A stretch of DNA of 8,707 bases. Source: an uncultured Cloacibacillus sp. (GTDB taxonomy: Bacteria > Synergistota > Synergistia > Synergistales > Synergistaceae). The stretch covers positions 1-8,707 of the forward strand of contig UQVV01000066.1 in the NCBI GenBank assembly GCA_900544635.1. The letters run 5' to 3'. Numbering within the stretch: the first letter of the stretch is position 1; every line of letters starts with the position of its first letter. A model generated the notes under the pieces. That model was not told the origin of the DNA, did no database searches, and worked only from the letters and a program-made list of their open reading frames with translations. Below, one piece after another: positions 1 through 6,305 of this stretch. Both the position numbers and the translations under genes were made by a program.

Positions 1-641
1 ATACGGAAATCATCGTGAAGGCTCCGCGCCGCCTCTTCGTCGCGGGAATGGGCGACGCGCTCGCGACGTGGCTCGAAGCGCAGGCCTGCGAGTGCTCCGA
101 CTCCCCGAACTACATAGGCTCAGGCATGCGCCGCTGCAAGGCGGGCATGGCGATAGCGAAGGCGAGCTGGGATATACTTTTCGAAGACGGCGAAAAGGCG
201 CTCATGGCGCTCGACAGCGGAGTAGTCACCGAAGCCTTTGAAAACGTCGTCGAAGCGAACACGCTGCTCTCCGGCCTCGGCTTCCTCAACACCGGCCTCG
301 CGACGGCGCACGGAATACACTCCGGCCTCACGGTGCTGCCAGAGACGCACAAGTACCTCCACGGCGAAAAGGTTGCCTTCGGCATAGTCTGCCAGATGGT
401 GCTCGAAAACACTCCTGCGGAGACCGTCGACAAGGTCATGCGCTTCATGGTCGCCATCGGCCTGCCCGTCACGCTCGCCGATCTCGGCGTCGCGGCGGAG
501 CGCGACAAGGTGCTCGCGATAGCCGAAAAGACGGCGAACGGCCCGCTCATCCACCAGGAACCCTTCGCCGTGACGACGGAGCGCGTCTACGGAGCCATCA
601 TCGCGGCAGACGCCCTCGGCAGAAAATATAAAGGGCTGTAG
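1..641 (+). CDS. gldA: Glycerol dehydrogenase (GldA-type), C-terminal part, 5' end cut by window edge
   Basis: NAD-dependent, metal-containing (Zn/Fe type III) polyol dehydrogenase; the family oxidises glycerol to dihydroxyacetone in the cytoplasm and often also acts on 1,2-diols or hydroxyacetone. The frame is open from base 3 (TEIIVKAPRR...), so the GTG at 15 is not the real start; the family is usually about 365 residues and about 212 are present here, so roughly the N-terminal NAD-binding 150 are missing. Seen directly: the three expected metal ligands, Asp in GMGDALATWLEA (codon 54-56), His in ATAHGIH (codon 309-311) and His in LHGEKVAFG, with spacing close to that of characterised GldA. 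It ends in TAG 53 bases before the transporter gene, on the same strand, without a convincing terminator between. Family assignment is firm; the true polyol substrate is not determined, and its role in the downstream pathway is inference. Confidence 0.9.
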   Translation, partial: TEIIVKAPRRLFVAGMGDALATWLEAQACECSDSPNYIGSGMRRCKAGMAIAKASWDILFEDGEKALMALDSGVVTEAFENVVEANTLLSGLGFLNTGLATAHGIHSGLTVLPETHKYLHGEKVAFGIVCQMVLENTPAETVDKVMRFMVAIGLPVTLADLGVAAERDKVLAIAEKTANGPLIHQEPFAVTTERVYGAIIAADALGRKYKGL

Positions 642-694
642 TTTTTTTCAAAACTATACATAAACAACTTAATTGAGGAGGAACTAAGTTCACC
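642..694 (+). promoter_or_regulatory. Short gap before TRAP operon: AT-rich hairpin and SD within a second small hairpin
   Basis: AT-rich 53-base gap. The stop codon of gldA begins a perfect 7-bp inverted repeat (TAGTTTT 639-645, AAAACTA 650-656, loop TTTC). Nearer the gene, AACTTA (666-671) and TAAGTT (685-690) can pair so that the ribosome binding site GAGGAGGAA (675-683) lies in the 13-nt loop; the SD is 11 nt from the ATG, slightly long. GCCCT (612-616) and AGGGC (632-636) before T7 (642-648) make at best a weak terminator, with a 5-bp stem, a 15-nt loop and the T-run displaced. No good -35/-10 pair was found. A promoter here is possible but not demonstrated. Confidence 0.3.
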
Positions 695-1696
695 ATGAAA
701 AAGCATCTTGTTTTTCTTCTGTTCGCCATGCTGATACTCGGCGTAAGCGCCACGTCGAGCGAAGCGAAGCCCGAGTTCACGCTTGAGTTCGGACACATCC
801 AGAACCCCGGACACGCGCTCGCGATAGCGCCTGAGGAGTTCAAGGCTATGGTCGAAGAGCGCACCGGAGGCAGGGTCAAGGTCAACCTCTATCCTTCCAG
901 CCAGCTCGGCTCCGCCCGCGAGATGATGGAGCAGGTAACGATGGGAACGCTCGACATGACCTGCTGCGACACGGCAGACTGGGCCGCGGCGCTCAATATA
1001 CCGCAGCTTGCCGTATTCAACATGCCATTCCTTACTAAAGACCTTGCGACTCAGGCGAAGCTCATAAACGATATCGTCTCCGTCGAAGTACCTAAAATGC
1101 TTGAAGGTTCAAACGTCCGCCTGCTCATGACCTACTCGAACGGAATCCGCCAGCCGCTTCTCAAGACGAAGCCCATCACGAAGCTTGAGGACATCAAGGG
1201 TATAAAGATGCGCACCGCAGAGACGCCGCTCTATGTCGACCTCTGGAACTGCCTCGGAGCCAGCACCGTCACCTCCGCGTGGAGCGAAGCCTACACGCTT
1301 CTCCAGCAGGGAGTCGCCGACGCCGTTGAAGCCGACGTAACCGGCCTCATCAACCAGAACCTTCAGGAGCAGGCGAAGTACTTCTCGAAGATAGGCCACC
1401 TGGGAGCCATCTACTGCGTGTTCATGAACAACGACAAATGGAACTCGATGCCGAAGGACCTTCAGGATATAGTCCAGCAGTGCGCCGACGAGAGCCAGGC
1501 CAAGCAGCTGAAGGACCGCAGCGCCTCCGACGCGGCCGCCGAGAAGGTAATGGCCGAAGCGGGCGTAGCGATCAACGAAGTCACCCCCGAAGAGCGCGCG
1601 AAGATGAAGGACGCCTGCCAGCCGATCTACGACACCTACGCGAAGGAATACAACCTCGGCGCGCTCATCGACTCGATGCTCGCCCTCAACAACTAA
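695..1696 (+). CDS. dctP: TRAP transporter periplasmic substrate-binding protein (DctP family)
   Basis: Extracytoplasmic solute-binding subunit that captures an organic acid and delivers it to the Q/M membrane subunits. It has 333 residues, the usual length. The N-terminus is a signal peptide: KKH, a hydrophobic run at residues 5-19, then a likely signal peptidase I site after Ala24 (SEA/KPE). No lipobox Cys is seen. The family core is clear: EFKAMVEERTGGRVKVNLYPSSQLG (about 48-72) and KLEDIKGIKMRT (163-174), where Arg173 matches the conserved carboxylate-binding arginine, followed by SAWSEAYTLLQQGVADAVEAD (194-214). Near Ala189 the usual GA-x-P becomes GASTVTSAW, so the pocket differs somewhat from well-studied members. 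First gene of a P-Q-M cluster, followed by an intercistronic hairpin. The ligand is not predictable from sequence; context with a protein B reductase suggests a carboxylate such as an N-substituted glycine (inference). Confidence 0.93.
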   Translation: MKKHLVFLLFAMLILGVSATSSEAKPEFTLEFGHIQNPGHALAIAPEEFKAMVEERTGGRVKVNLYPSSQLGSAREMMEQVTMGTLDMTCCDTADWAAALNIPQLAVFNMPFLTKDLATQAKLINDIVSVEVPKMLEGSNVRLLMTYSNGIRQPLLKTKPITKLEDIKGIKMRTAETPLYVDLWNCLGASTVTSAWSEAYTLLQQGVADAVEADVTGLINQNLQEQAKYFSKIGHLGAIYCVFMNNDKWNSMPKDLQDIVQQCADESQAKQLKDRSASDAAAEKVMAEAGVAINEVTPEERAKMKDACQPIYDTYAKEYNLGALIDSMLALNN

Positions 1697-1719
1697 TCCG
1701 CACTCCTGACAGCAATCCC

Positions 1720-1756
1720 GCGCACGCGCGTGACGGAAGCCCCGCCGCGCGTGCGC
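1720..1756 (+). repeat. Intercistronic GC-rich stem-loop between binding-protein and permease genes
   Basis: Perfect 11-bp inverted repeat: GCGCACGCGCG at 1720-1730 and CGCGCGTGCGC at 1746-1756, with a 15-nt loop in which CGG (1734-1736) and CCG (1742-1744) can extend the helix. It lies in the 85-base gap between the binding-protein stop and the small-permease start. Only a short CTTTC follows, so it is not a standard intrinsic terminator. By analogy with binding-protein operons elsewhere, it probably protects the upstream mRNA from 3' exonucleases or partly terminates, giving more binding protein than permease. The structure is seen; its role is inference. Confidence 0.7.
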
Positions 1757-1767
1757 TTTCCGCAAAT

Positions 1768-1776
1768 AAGAGGTGA
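1768..1776 (+). promoter_or_regulatory. Ribosome binding site deciding a TTG start for the small TRAP subunit
   Basis: AAGAGGTGA is a strong Shine-Dalgarno match. Its core AGGTGA (1771-1776) ends 5 nt before the TTG at 1782, good spacing. The GTG at 1773 in the same frame lies inside this SD and has no SD of its own, so TTG at 1782 is the better start. Confidence 0.65.
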
Positions 1777-1781
1777 AATCA

Positions 1782-2273
1782 TTGAAAACCCTGCTGAAGA
1801 TAGACAGGGCGATAGAGAACCTCCAGACATGGTTCTGCGCCCTGATGTTCATTCTGATATTGATTTTTGGCAGCCTCCAGGTATTCGGCCGCTTCGTGCT
1901 CCATTCGTCGCCGCCGTGGACGGAAGAGGCGATGCGCTTCTGCGGAATCTATCTGACCTTCATAGGCTCCGCGCTTACGGTCCGGGTCGACGGCCACGTT
2001 TCCGTAGACATCCTCATAAGCTTTATGAAGGACAACAAATCCCGCGCCGTGCTCTTCATAATCGGAAGGCTGATATGCGTGATATTCCTCATCATGTTCT
2101 TCCCCGGCGCCATGACGCTGGTCTCGAAGAGCTTCAATTCGCTCGGCGCGGCTATCAGGATACCGTACGCCTACATCTACGCTGCGGCCCCGCTGGGAAT
2201 AATCATGATGCTCTGCGCTTACGCGAGCGCCATTCCCCAGCTTGCGAAAGAATACCGGGAGGGTAAAAGATAA
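1782..2273 (+). CDS. dctQ: TRAP transporter small membrane subunit (DctQ family)
   Basis: Small integral-membrane component that pairs with the large subunit in the inner membrane. About 163 residues from the TTG start at 1782 (166 if the GTG at 1773 is used), typical for DctQ. Four hydrophobic segments are visible: FCALMFILILIFGSLQVFGRF, FCGIYLTFIGSALTV, AVLFIIGRLICVIFLIMFF and YIYAAAPLGIIMMLCAYA. The family pattern W-x-EE-x-x-R ... VR-x-x-GHVSVDI is present (PPWTEEAMRF, then TVRVDGHVSVDI). The stop TAA (2271-2273) directly abuts the ATG of the large subunit, which implies translational coupling. It sits downstream of a strong hairpin that may lower its expression relative to the binding protein. 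Confident in family; the start codon is the only real uncertainty. Confidence 0.9.
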   Translation: MKTLLKIDRAIENLQTWFCALMFILILIFGSLQVFGRFVLHSSPPWTEEAMRFCGIYLTFIGSALTVRVDGHVSVDILISFMKDNKSRAVLFIIGRLICVIFLIMFFPGAMTLVSKSFNSLGAAIRIPYAYIYAAAPLGIIMMLCAYASAIPQLAKEYREGKR

Positions 2274-3557
2274 ATGATTGAGATATCTCTAGTTACGCTT
2301 CTGATTTTCCTCGTGCTGGGCGTGCCGGTCAGCTTCGCAATCGGCCTTTCCGGGCTGCTCGCGATTATGTTCGGAAGCGAAATCCCGGCCTTCATGGCGG
2401 TGCAGCAGGCCATACGCGGCATGAACTCCTTCTCGCTCATGGCGGGCCCGCTCTTCATACTCGCCGGCGAAATCATGGGAGCTGCGGACCTTTCCGCGAG
2501 AATTCTTGATTTCTGCCGCGCCTGCGTATCCTCGGTGCGCGGCGGCATGGGAATGGTCTCCGTCCTCGCGAACATGATATTCGCGGGAATTTCCGGCTCC
2601 GGCGCGGCTACGATGAGCGCCGTCAGCACGCAGACCGTCCCCGAGCTTAAGAAAGAGGGCTACGACCACGGCTTTATCGCCTCGATGATAGCCGGTTCCG
2701 GAGCGCTCGCGCCGATAATCCCGCCGAGTACGAACATGATAGTCTACGCCTCGCTGACGGGCTTCTCCGTCGGAAAGCTCTTCATGGGCGGCCTGATGCC
2801 AGGCATCATCATCGGTATATGCCTGATGATGATGTGCTACTGGTACGCGAAGAAGTACGACGTCGACCGCGGCAGCGGAGCGTTCAGCCTTCGCCGCGTC
2901 GCGAAGGCGTTCTTAAAATCGTTCTTCGCGCTCATCACGCCGGTCATCATCCTTGCGGGAGTCGTCACGGGCTTCTTCACCGCGACGGAGTCCAGCATCG
3001 TCGCCTGCATCTACGCGCTGATCTGCGGCTTCTTCATCTACCGCACGCTCAAAATAGGCGACCTGATGGGGATATTCAAGCGCGCCGCTTCTTCGTCAGC
3101 GATGCTCATGATGATTATGGGTATATCGAATATATATTCCTATATATTTGCGCGCGAGAACGTCACGCCTATGGTGGAGGAGTTCCTGCTCTCGATAAGC
3201 AGCAGCCCGTCTGTGCTCGTCTTCATAATCATCGTGATGATGCTCATCATCGGATGCTTCATGGAGACGCTCGCGGCGACCGCGGTCATACTGCCGACTC
3301 TCTATCCGATAGTCATGCACATGGGCGTAGACCCGCTGCTCTTCGGAGTCCTGTTCTCGATATCGACGGTCGTCGGCGCTCTGACGCCTCCTGTCGGGCT
3401 GTATCTGTTCCTGTCGATGAACATAGCGCAGGCGACGTTCAAACAAGCTATAAGCTACACGGGGCCGGTCGTGCTCATAATCCTGGCGGTAATGCTGCTT
3501 ATGTGGTTCTTCCCGCCGATCGTCACCTTTGTTCCTAACCTGCTTATGGGAGCTTAG
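2274..3557 (+). CDS. dctM: TRAP transporter large membrane subunit (DctM family)
   Basis: The ion-coupled transport subunit; TRAP systems use a sodium or proton gradient rather than ATP. 427 residues, the normal length, and very hydrophobic throughout, with about 11-12 predicted membrane segments. DctM landmarks: FAGISGSGAATMSAV (103-117), the first re-entrant/ion-site loop; IPPSTNMIVYASLTGFSVGKLFMGG (149-173); FTATESS (235-241), corresponding to the usual TPTE-type motif; CFMETLAATAVILPTLYP (328-345); and GALTPPVGLYLF (368-379), the second repeat loop. SD: GGGAGGG within the 3' end of the small-subunit gene, and the ATG follows that gene's TAA with no gap. The next gene begins 20 bases after its stop, so the transporter and reductase genes are almost certainly one transcript. 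No truncation or frameshift is visible. Confidence 0.94.
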   Translation: MIEISLVTLLIFLVLGVPVSFAIGLSGLLAIMFGSEIPAFMAVQQAIRGMNSFSLMAGPLFILAGEIMGAADLSARILDFCRACVSSVRGGMGMVSVLANMIFAGISGSGAATMSAVSTQTVPELKKEGYDHGFIASMIAGSGALAPIIPPSTNMIVYASLTGFSVGKLFMGGLMPGIIIGICLMMMCYWYAKKYDVDRGSGAFSLRRVAKAFLKSFFALITPVIILAGVVTGFFTATESSIVACIYALICGFFIYRTLKIGDLMGIFKRAASSSAMLMMIMGISNIYSYIFARENVTPMVEEFLLSISSSPSVLVFIIIVMMLIIGCFMETLAATAVILPTLYPIVMHMGVDPLLFGVLFSISTVVGALTPPVGLYLFLSMNIAQATFKQAISYTGPVVLIILAVMLLMWFFPPIVTFVPNLLMGA

Positions 3558-3577
3558 GCAAAAGAGGAGTTTTTTAT

Positions 3578-4882
3578 ATGAAGCTAACTGTAGAAACGAT
3601 ACGCGTAAAAGATATGCGCTTCGGCGAGGAGACCTGCCTCAGGGACGGAGTCCTCTTCGTGAACAAGGAAGACATACTCGCCTTCGCGCAGCACGAGACG
3701 TGCTTTGAAACGCTGAAAATCGACATAACATATCCCGGCGATTCTACGCGTATCATCAACGTCGTGGACGTCGTGCAGCCGCGCTGCAAGGTCTCCGACA
3801 ACATCGACTGGCCCGGCGTGCTGACGGACGACTACGAGATAGCCGGGAGCGGCGTGACGCGCGCCGTCGAGGGCGCGGGAATAGTCCTCTGCCAGAACGA
3901 CACCTACTGGTCGAGAAAGTGGGGCTCCTTCGACATGAGCGGGGAGTGCGCCGCGATAAACCCATACGCGAAGATGCCGGAGCTCGTCATCGAGCCTATG
4001 GCCCCCGAGGACGCGGACTTCCGCGAGTACCGCGAGGCGCTGCGCAGGATAGGCTTCAAGACCAGCGTCCTGCTGGCGCGCGTCACGCTCGGACAGGCTG
4101 CAGATTCGTCGGAGACCTTCGACAACGAGACGCAGTATCCGGACCTTCCGAGCATCGCCTATTCGTACCAGATATATTCGAAGCAGTACGACACGCAGAA
4201 CTACCGCGAGCCGATGCTCTACGGCAACGCCGTGCCCGACACCTTCCCGCTCGTCATGCAGCCTACCGAGGTGCTCGACGGCGCCATATCGCCCTGCGGC
4301 GGCTTCCGCTGCGTGACGACCTACGAGATTCAGAATCATCCCGTCATCGTGGAGCTCATGCGCCGCCACGGGAAGGATTTGAACTTCGCCGGAGTCCTGA
4401 TAACGGTCACGTCGGTCGAGGCGAAGCACAGAAACCTCGTCTCGAAGATGGCGGCGAGCCTTTTGAAAAACGTCCTGCACGCAGACGGAGTCATAGTCAC
4501 AAAGGGCGTCGGCGGAGCCTCGACGCTCTGCGTCGGCGCGATAGCGAGCGAGGCGGAAAAGCTTGGCATCAAGGCCGTGCCGATAATCCAGATACTGAAC
4601 GGCAAGAGCAACCTCGAAGTCGAGTGCATGATAAGCGAGCCGAACGTAGATTCGATAGTCTGCTCCGGCACCTACTACCACAACTTCACGCTTCCGCCGG
4701 TCAAGACGCTTCTCGGCGGCCCGCAGGACGCGCTTTACCTGAGCGGCGACGACGGCGTAATCGGAGGGCACAAGATAGCCACCGGCGACCCGGCGATAGG
4801 GCAGGTACGCTCGACGTACATGAAGCAGGTCGGCCTCATGAGCCAGGTCGGTTACTCATACGGCAAGGCCGTGGATTATTAA
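3578..4882 (+). CDS. grdE: GrdE-like component B proprotein of glycine/sarcosine/betaine-type reductase (pyruvoyl precursor)
   Basis: Family of the alpha/beta proprotein of 'protein B' in glycine, sarcosine or betaine reductase. Known members self-cleave at an internal Cys (Cys242 in Clostridium sticklandii GrdE), leaving a pyruvoyl group on the new N-terminus. Here 434 residues (family about 430). The N-terminal half (MKLTVETIRVKDMRFGE, then GSGVTRAVEGAGIVLC and FDMSGECA) and the C-terminal half (HPVIVELMRRHGKDLNFAGVLIT) follow the family. The cleavage region is PTEVLDGAISPCGGFRC (229-245), so Cys240 or Cys245 is the likely pyruvoyl precursor. It differs from the GrdE sequence I recall by a shorter loop here. 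SD AAGAGGAG (3562-3569) is 8 nt before ATG. Immediately followed by the grdB-like partner. Substrate unknown: it is diverged enough that calling it glycine-specific would be unsafe. Confidence 0.88.
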   Translation: MKLTVETIRVKDMRFGEETCLRDGVLFVNKEDILAFAQHETCFETLKIDITYPGDSTRIINVVDVVQPRCKVSDNIDWPGVLTDDYEIAGSGVTRAVEGAGIVLCQNDTYWSRKWGSFDMSGECAAINPYAKMPELVIEPMAPEDADFREYREALRRIGFKTSVLLARVTLGQAADSSETFDNETQYPDLPSIAYSYQIYSKQYDTQNYREPMLYGNAVPDTFPLVMQPTEVLDGAISPCGGFRCVTTYEIQNHPVIVELMRRHGKDLNFAGVLITVTSVEAKHRNLVSKMAASLLKNVLHADGVIVTKGVGGASTLCVGAIASEAEKLGIKAVPIIQILNGKSNLEVECMISEPNVDSIVCSGTYYHNFTLPPVKTLLGGPQDALYLSGDDGVIGGHKIATGDPAIGQVRSTYMKQVGLMSQVGYSYGKAVDY

Positions 4883-4890
4883 AGGATGTG
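4881..4890 (+). promoter_or_regulatory. Ribosome binding site supporting the grdB-like start at 4898
   Basis: AAAGGATGTG differs by one base from the full anti-SD complement AAAGGAGGTG and ends 7 nt before the ATG at 4898. The upstream ATG at 4886 is part of this SD and would have no SD of its own. The SD overlaps the TAA stop of the grdE-like gene, so the two are translationally linked. Confidence 0.65.
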
Positions 4891-4897
4891 CAGCGTT

Positions 4898-6208
4898 ATG
4901 GAACAGAAAAAATGGCGGGTCGTCTGCTATATAAACCAGTTCTTCGGCCAGATCGGCGGAGAGGAGATGGCCCACGTCGGCTTTTCCGTAAAGCATGAGG
5001 CCGTAGGCCCGGCCAAGCTCTTTCAGAATCTTTTGAAGGACAGCTGCGAGGTAGTCGCGACGGTGATATGCGGCGACAACTACTTCGCCGATGACACGGC
5101 GCGTTCGACCGCCGAGGGGCTCGCCATAGTCCGAGAGCTGAAGCCCGACCTCTTCATCGCGGGGCCTGCCTTCAACGCGGGACGCTACGGCATCAGCTGC
5201 GGCAATATGGCCTCCGCTGTCGCGCGTGAGCTGCATATACCGACAGTAACTGGGATGTACCCCGAGAACCCGGCCGTCGACCTTTTCAGGAAAGACACCT
5301 ACATCGTCAAGACCGGCATAATGTCGTCGCAGCTCCGCAACGTCGCGCCGGTCATGGCGAGCATAGGCCTGCGGCTGCTGACCGGCGAACGCATCGGGAG
5401 CGCCGCCTCCGAGGGCTACATCATCCGCGACATAATACTCAACGAGGAACAGCCGCAGAACGCAGCGCAGCGCGCCATCGACATGGTGATGAAGAAAATC
5501 AAGGGCGAGCCCTTTGAAAGCGAGCTGCTCCCGCCGAAATTCGACATCGTCGAGCCGGCGCCGCCCGTCGCCGATATTACGAAGGCGAAGCTCGCGCTCG
5601 TCTCCGACGGAGGGCTTATCCCAGAGAGCAACCCCGACAAGCTGAAGCCGAACGGAAGCACCACGTGGGGACATTACGATTGGGACAAGCTCATAGCGGA
5701 GCCGCACTTCGTAATACACAGCGGCTACGACGGCACGTGGGTTATGGAAAATCCATACCGCCTCTTCCCAGTCGACGTGCTGCGCGAAGCCGTCGCCGAA
5801 GGCAGGCTCGGCGAGCTCGAGCCCGAAGTCTACGTCGCAACCGGCAACTGCGCCTCCGTCGCCGCCTCGAAGGAAAAGGGCCGCCAGATAGCGCAGGCGC
5901 TTCTCGCGAAGGGCGTGAACGCGGTCATACTGACCTCCACCTGAGGCACGAGCACTCGTTGCGGGTCAACGATTGTAAAAGAAATCGAGCGCGTAGGCAT
6001 ACCGGTGACGCAGATCTGCGCCGTCGTCGACATCGCGGGCTCGGTCGGAGCGTCGCGCATCCTTCGCGGATTCGCGATAACCTGCCCCGTCGGCAACCCG
6101 AACCTCAGCGAAGAGGACGAAAAGACCTGCCGCCGCCGCTACGTCGACAAGGCCCTGGAAATGCTTGCGGAGCCCGGCGTCAGAGGGAAGGTCACGGACC
6201 TCATCTAA
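4898..6208 (+). CDS. grdB: GrdB-like selenoprotein B of glycine/sarcosine/betaine-type reductase, with in-frame UGA read as Sec
   Basis: Catalytic selenoprotein of protein B. In the known systems it works with GrdE-type subunits to cleave the substrate C-N bond and transfer a carboxymethyl group to the selenoprotein GrdA, from which GrdC/D form acetyl phosphate. Read through TGA 5942-5944 it has 436 residues with Sec at 349, matching known GrdB (about 436 residues, Sec near 350). The N-terminus YINQFFGQIGGEEMAHV is characteristic. The active site reads ILTST-U-GTSTRCGSTIVKEIERVG. The reading frame stays open and family-like after the TGA, to TAA at 6206-6208. The published GrdB motif, as I recall it, is UxxCxxC; here Ser352 occupies the middle Cys position and only Cys355 remains. 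The C-terminal ILRGFAITCPVGNPNL also differs from the usual IPHPLG-type segment. ATG 4898 was chosen over 4886 from the SD. Substrate unknown. Confidence 0.9.
5942..5944 (+). other. Selenocysteine codon (TGA recoded as Sec)
   Basis: In-frame TGA at codon 349 of the grdB-like gene. The flanks TST-U-GTSTRCG match the GrdB Sec site, 87 family-like residues follow before the true stop TAA at 6206, and a SECIS-type hairpin lies just downstream. It predicts that the organism carries SelA, SelB, SelD and tRNA-Sec elsewhere. Confidence 0.9.
5956..5972 (+). promoter_or_regulatory. Bacterial SECIS element
   Basis: A perfect 6-bp stem, TCGTTG (5956-5961) with CAACGA (5967-5972), closes the loop CGGGT (5962-5966). 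The apical loop begins 17 nt after the TGA and has G in its second position, within the range described for bacterial SECIS elements bound by SelB. It lies inside the coding sequence, as bacterial SECIS elements do, and encodes part of the RCGST segment. Confidence 0.75.
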
Positions 6209-6240
6209 CGGCGCGTATTTCACGGCGCGGCAGACTAAAT

Positions 6241-6304
6241 TAGGTTTGCTCCTGAGCCGCCGGATAGTAAAATAGATAAAACCCGACCAACAGGAGCGAA
6301 CCTA
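6241..6304 (+). repeat. 14-bp inverted repeat bracketing the rpiR-type promoter and covering its SD (candidate operator pair)
   Basis: Arms TAGGTTTGCTCCTG (6241-6254) and CAGGAGCGAACCTA (6291-6304) are complementary at 13 of 14 positions; the exception would be a G-U pair in RNA. Arm centres are 50 bp apart, close to five helical turns. The left arm overlaps the candidate -35 and the right arm contains the CAGGAG ribosome binding site. This suits two operator sites for autoregulation by the RpiR protein through looping. Alternatively, in transcripts reading through from the reductase genes, the arms could pair and hide the SD. The repeat is seen; the mechanism is inference. Confidence 0.6.
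6245..6273 (+). promoter_or_regulatory. Candidate sigma-70-type promoter for the RpiR gene
   Basis: A -10-like TAAAAT (6268-6273, 5 of 6 matches) has a weak -35-like TTGCTC at 6246-6251 (3 of 6) with 16-bp spacing. Transcription would begin near 6280, giving a leader of about 25 nt before the ATG at 6306. The -35 match is poor, consistent with a regulated promoter but not proof of one. Confidence 0.35.
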
Positions 6305-6305
6305 T

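Larger units (their letters stand above)
6209..6305 (+). promoter_or_regulatory. Regulatory gap between the reductase genes and the RpiR gene
   Basis: 97 bases without a gene. It begins with ACGGCGCG repeated directly at 6208-6215 and 6222-6229 (14-base period). A GC-rich pairing CGGC (6228-6231) with GCCG (6256-6259) is possible, but no T-run follows, so I see no intrinsic terminator for the upstream operon and read-through is likely. It also contains the inverted repeat and the candidate promoter listed separately. Confidence 0.5.

Noticed and set aside
675..690. Apparent copy of the rpiR operator arm (GGAG-GAAC-TA) before the binding-protein gene
   Set aside because: It needs two gaps to align, and the shared part is mainly the Shine-Dalgarno sequence; no matching inverted arm is present.
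3113..3150. AT-rich patch with repeated TATA inside the large TRAP subunit, resembling a promoter
   Set aside because: It encodes a normal membrane-protein stretch (MGISNIYSYIFA) using ATA and TAT codons, and no gene starts nearby.
3584..4771. Long open frame (395 codons) on the minus strand opposite the grdE-like gene
   Set aside because: Rich in Arg, Val, Leu and Asp with no recognisable domain; it is the antisense shadow of a GC-biased gene, which is strongly supported by family identity on the + strand.
3919..4998. Plus-strand open frame of 359 codons spanning the grdE/grdB junction
   Set aside because: Arg/His-rich, low-complexity +1 frame reading of two recognisable genes.
5942..5944. 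TGA as a nonsense mutation making grdB a pseudogene
   Set aside because: Position, flanking motif, total length, the SECIS hairpin and intact downstream coding all match selenocysteine insertion.
6005..6208. Separate small 67-residue protein after the TGA
   Set aside because: It is in frame with the grdB-like gene and is the natural C-terminal part after Sec; no ribosome binding site precedes its GTG.
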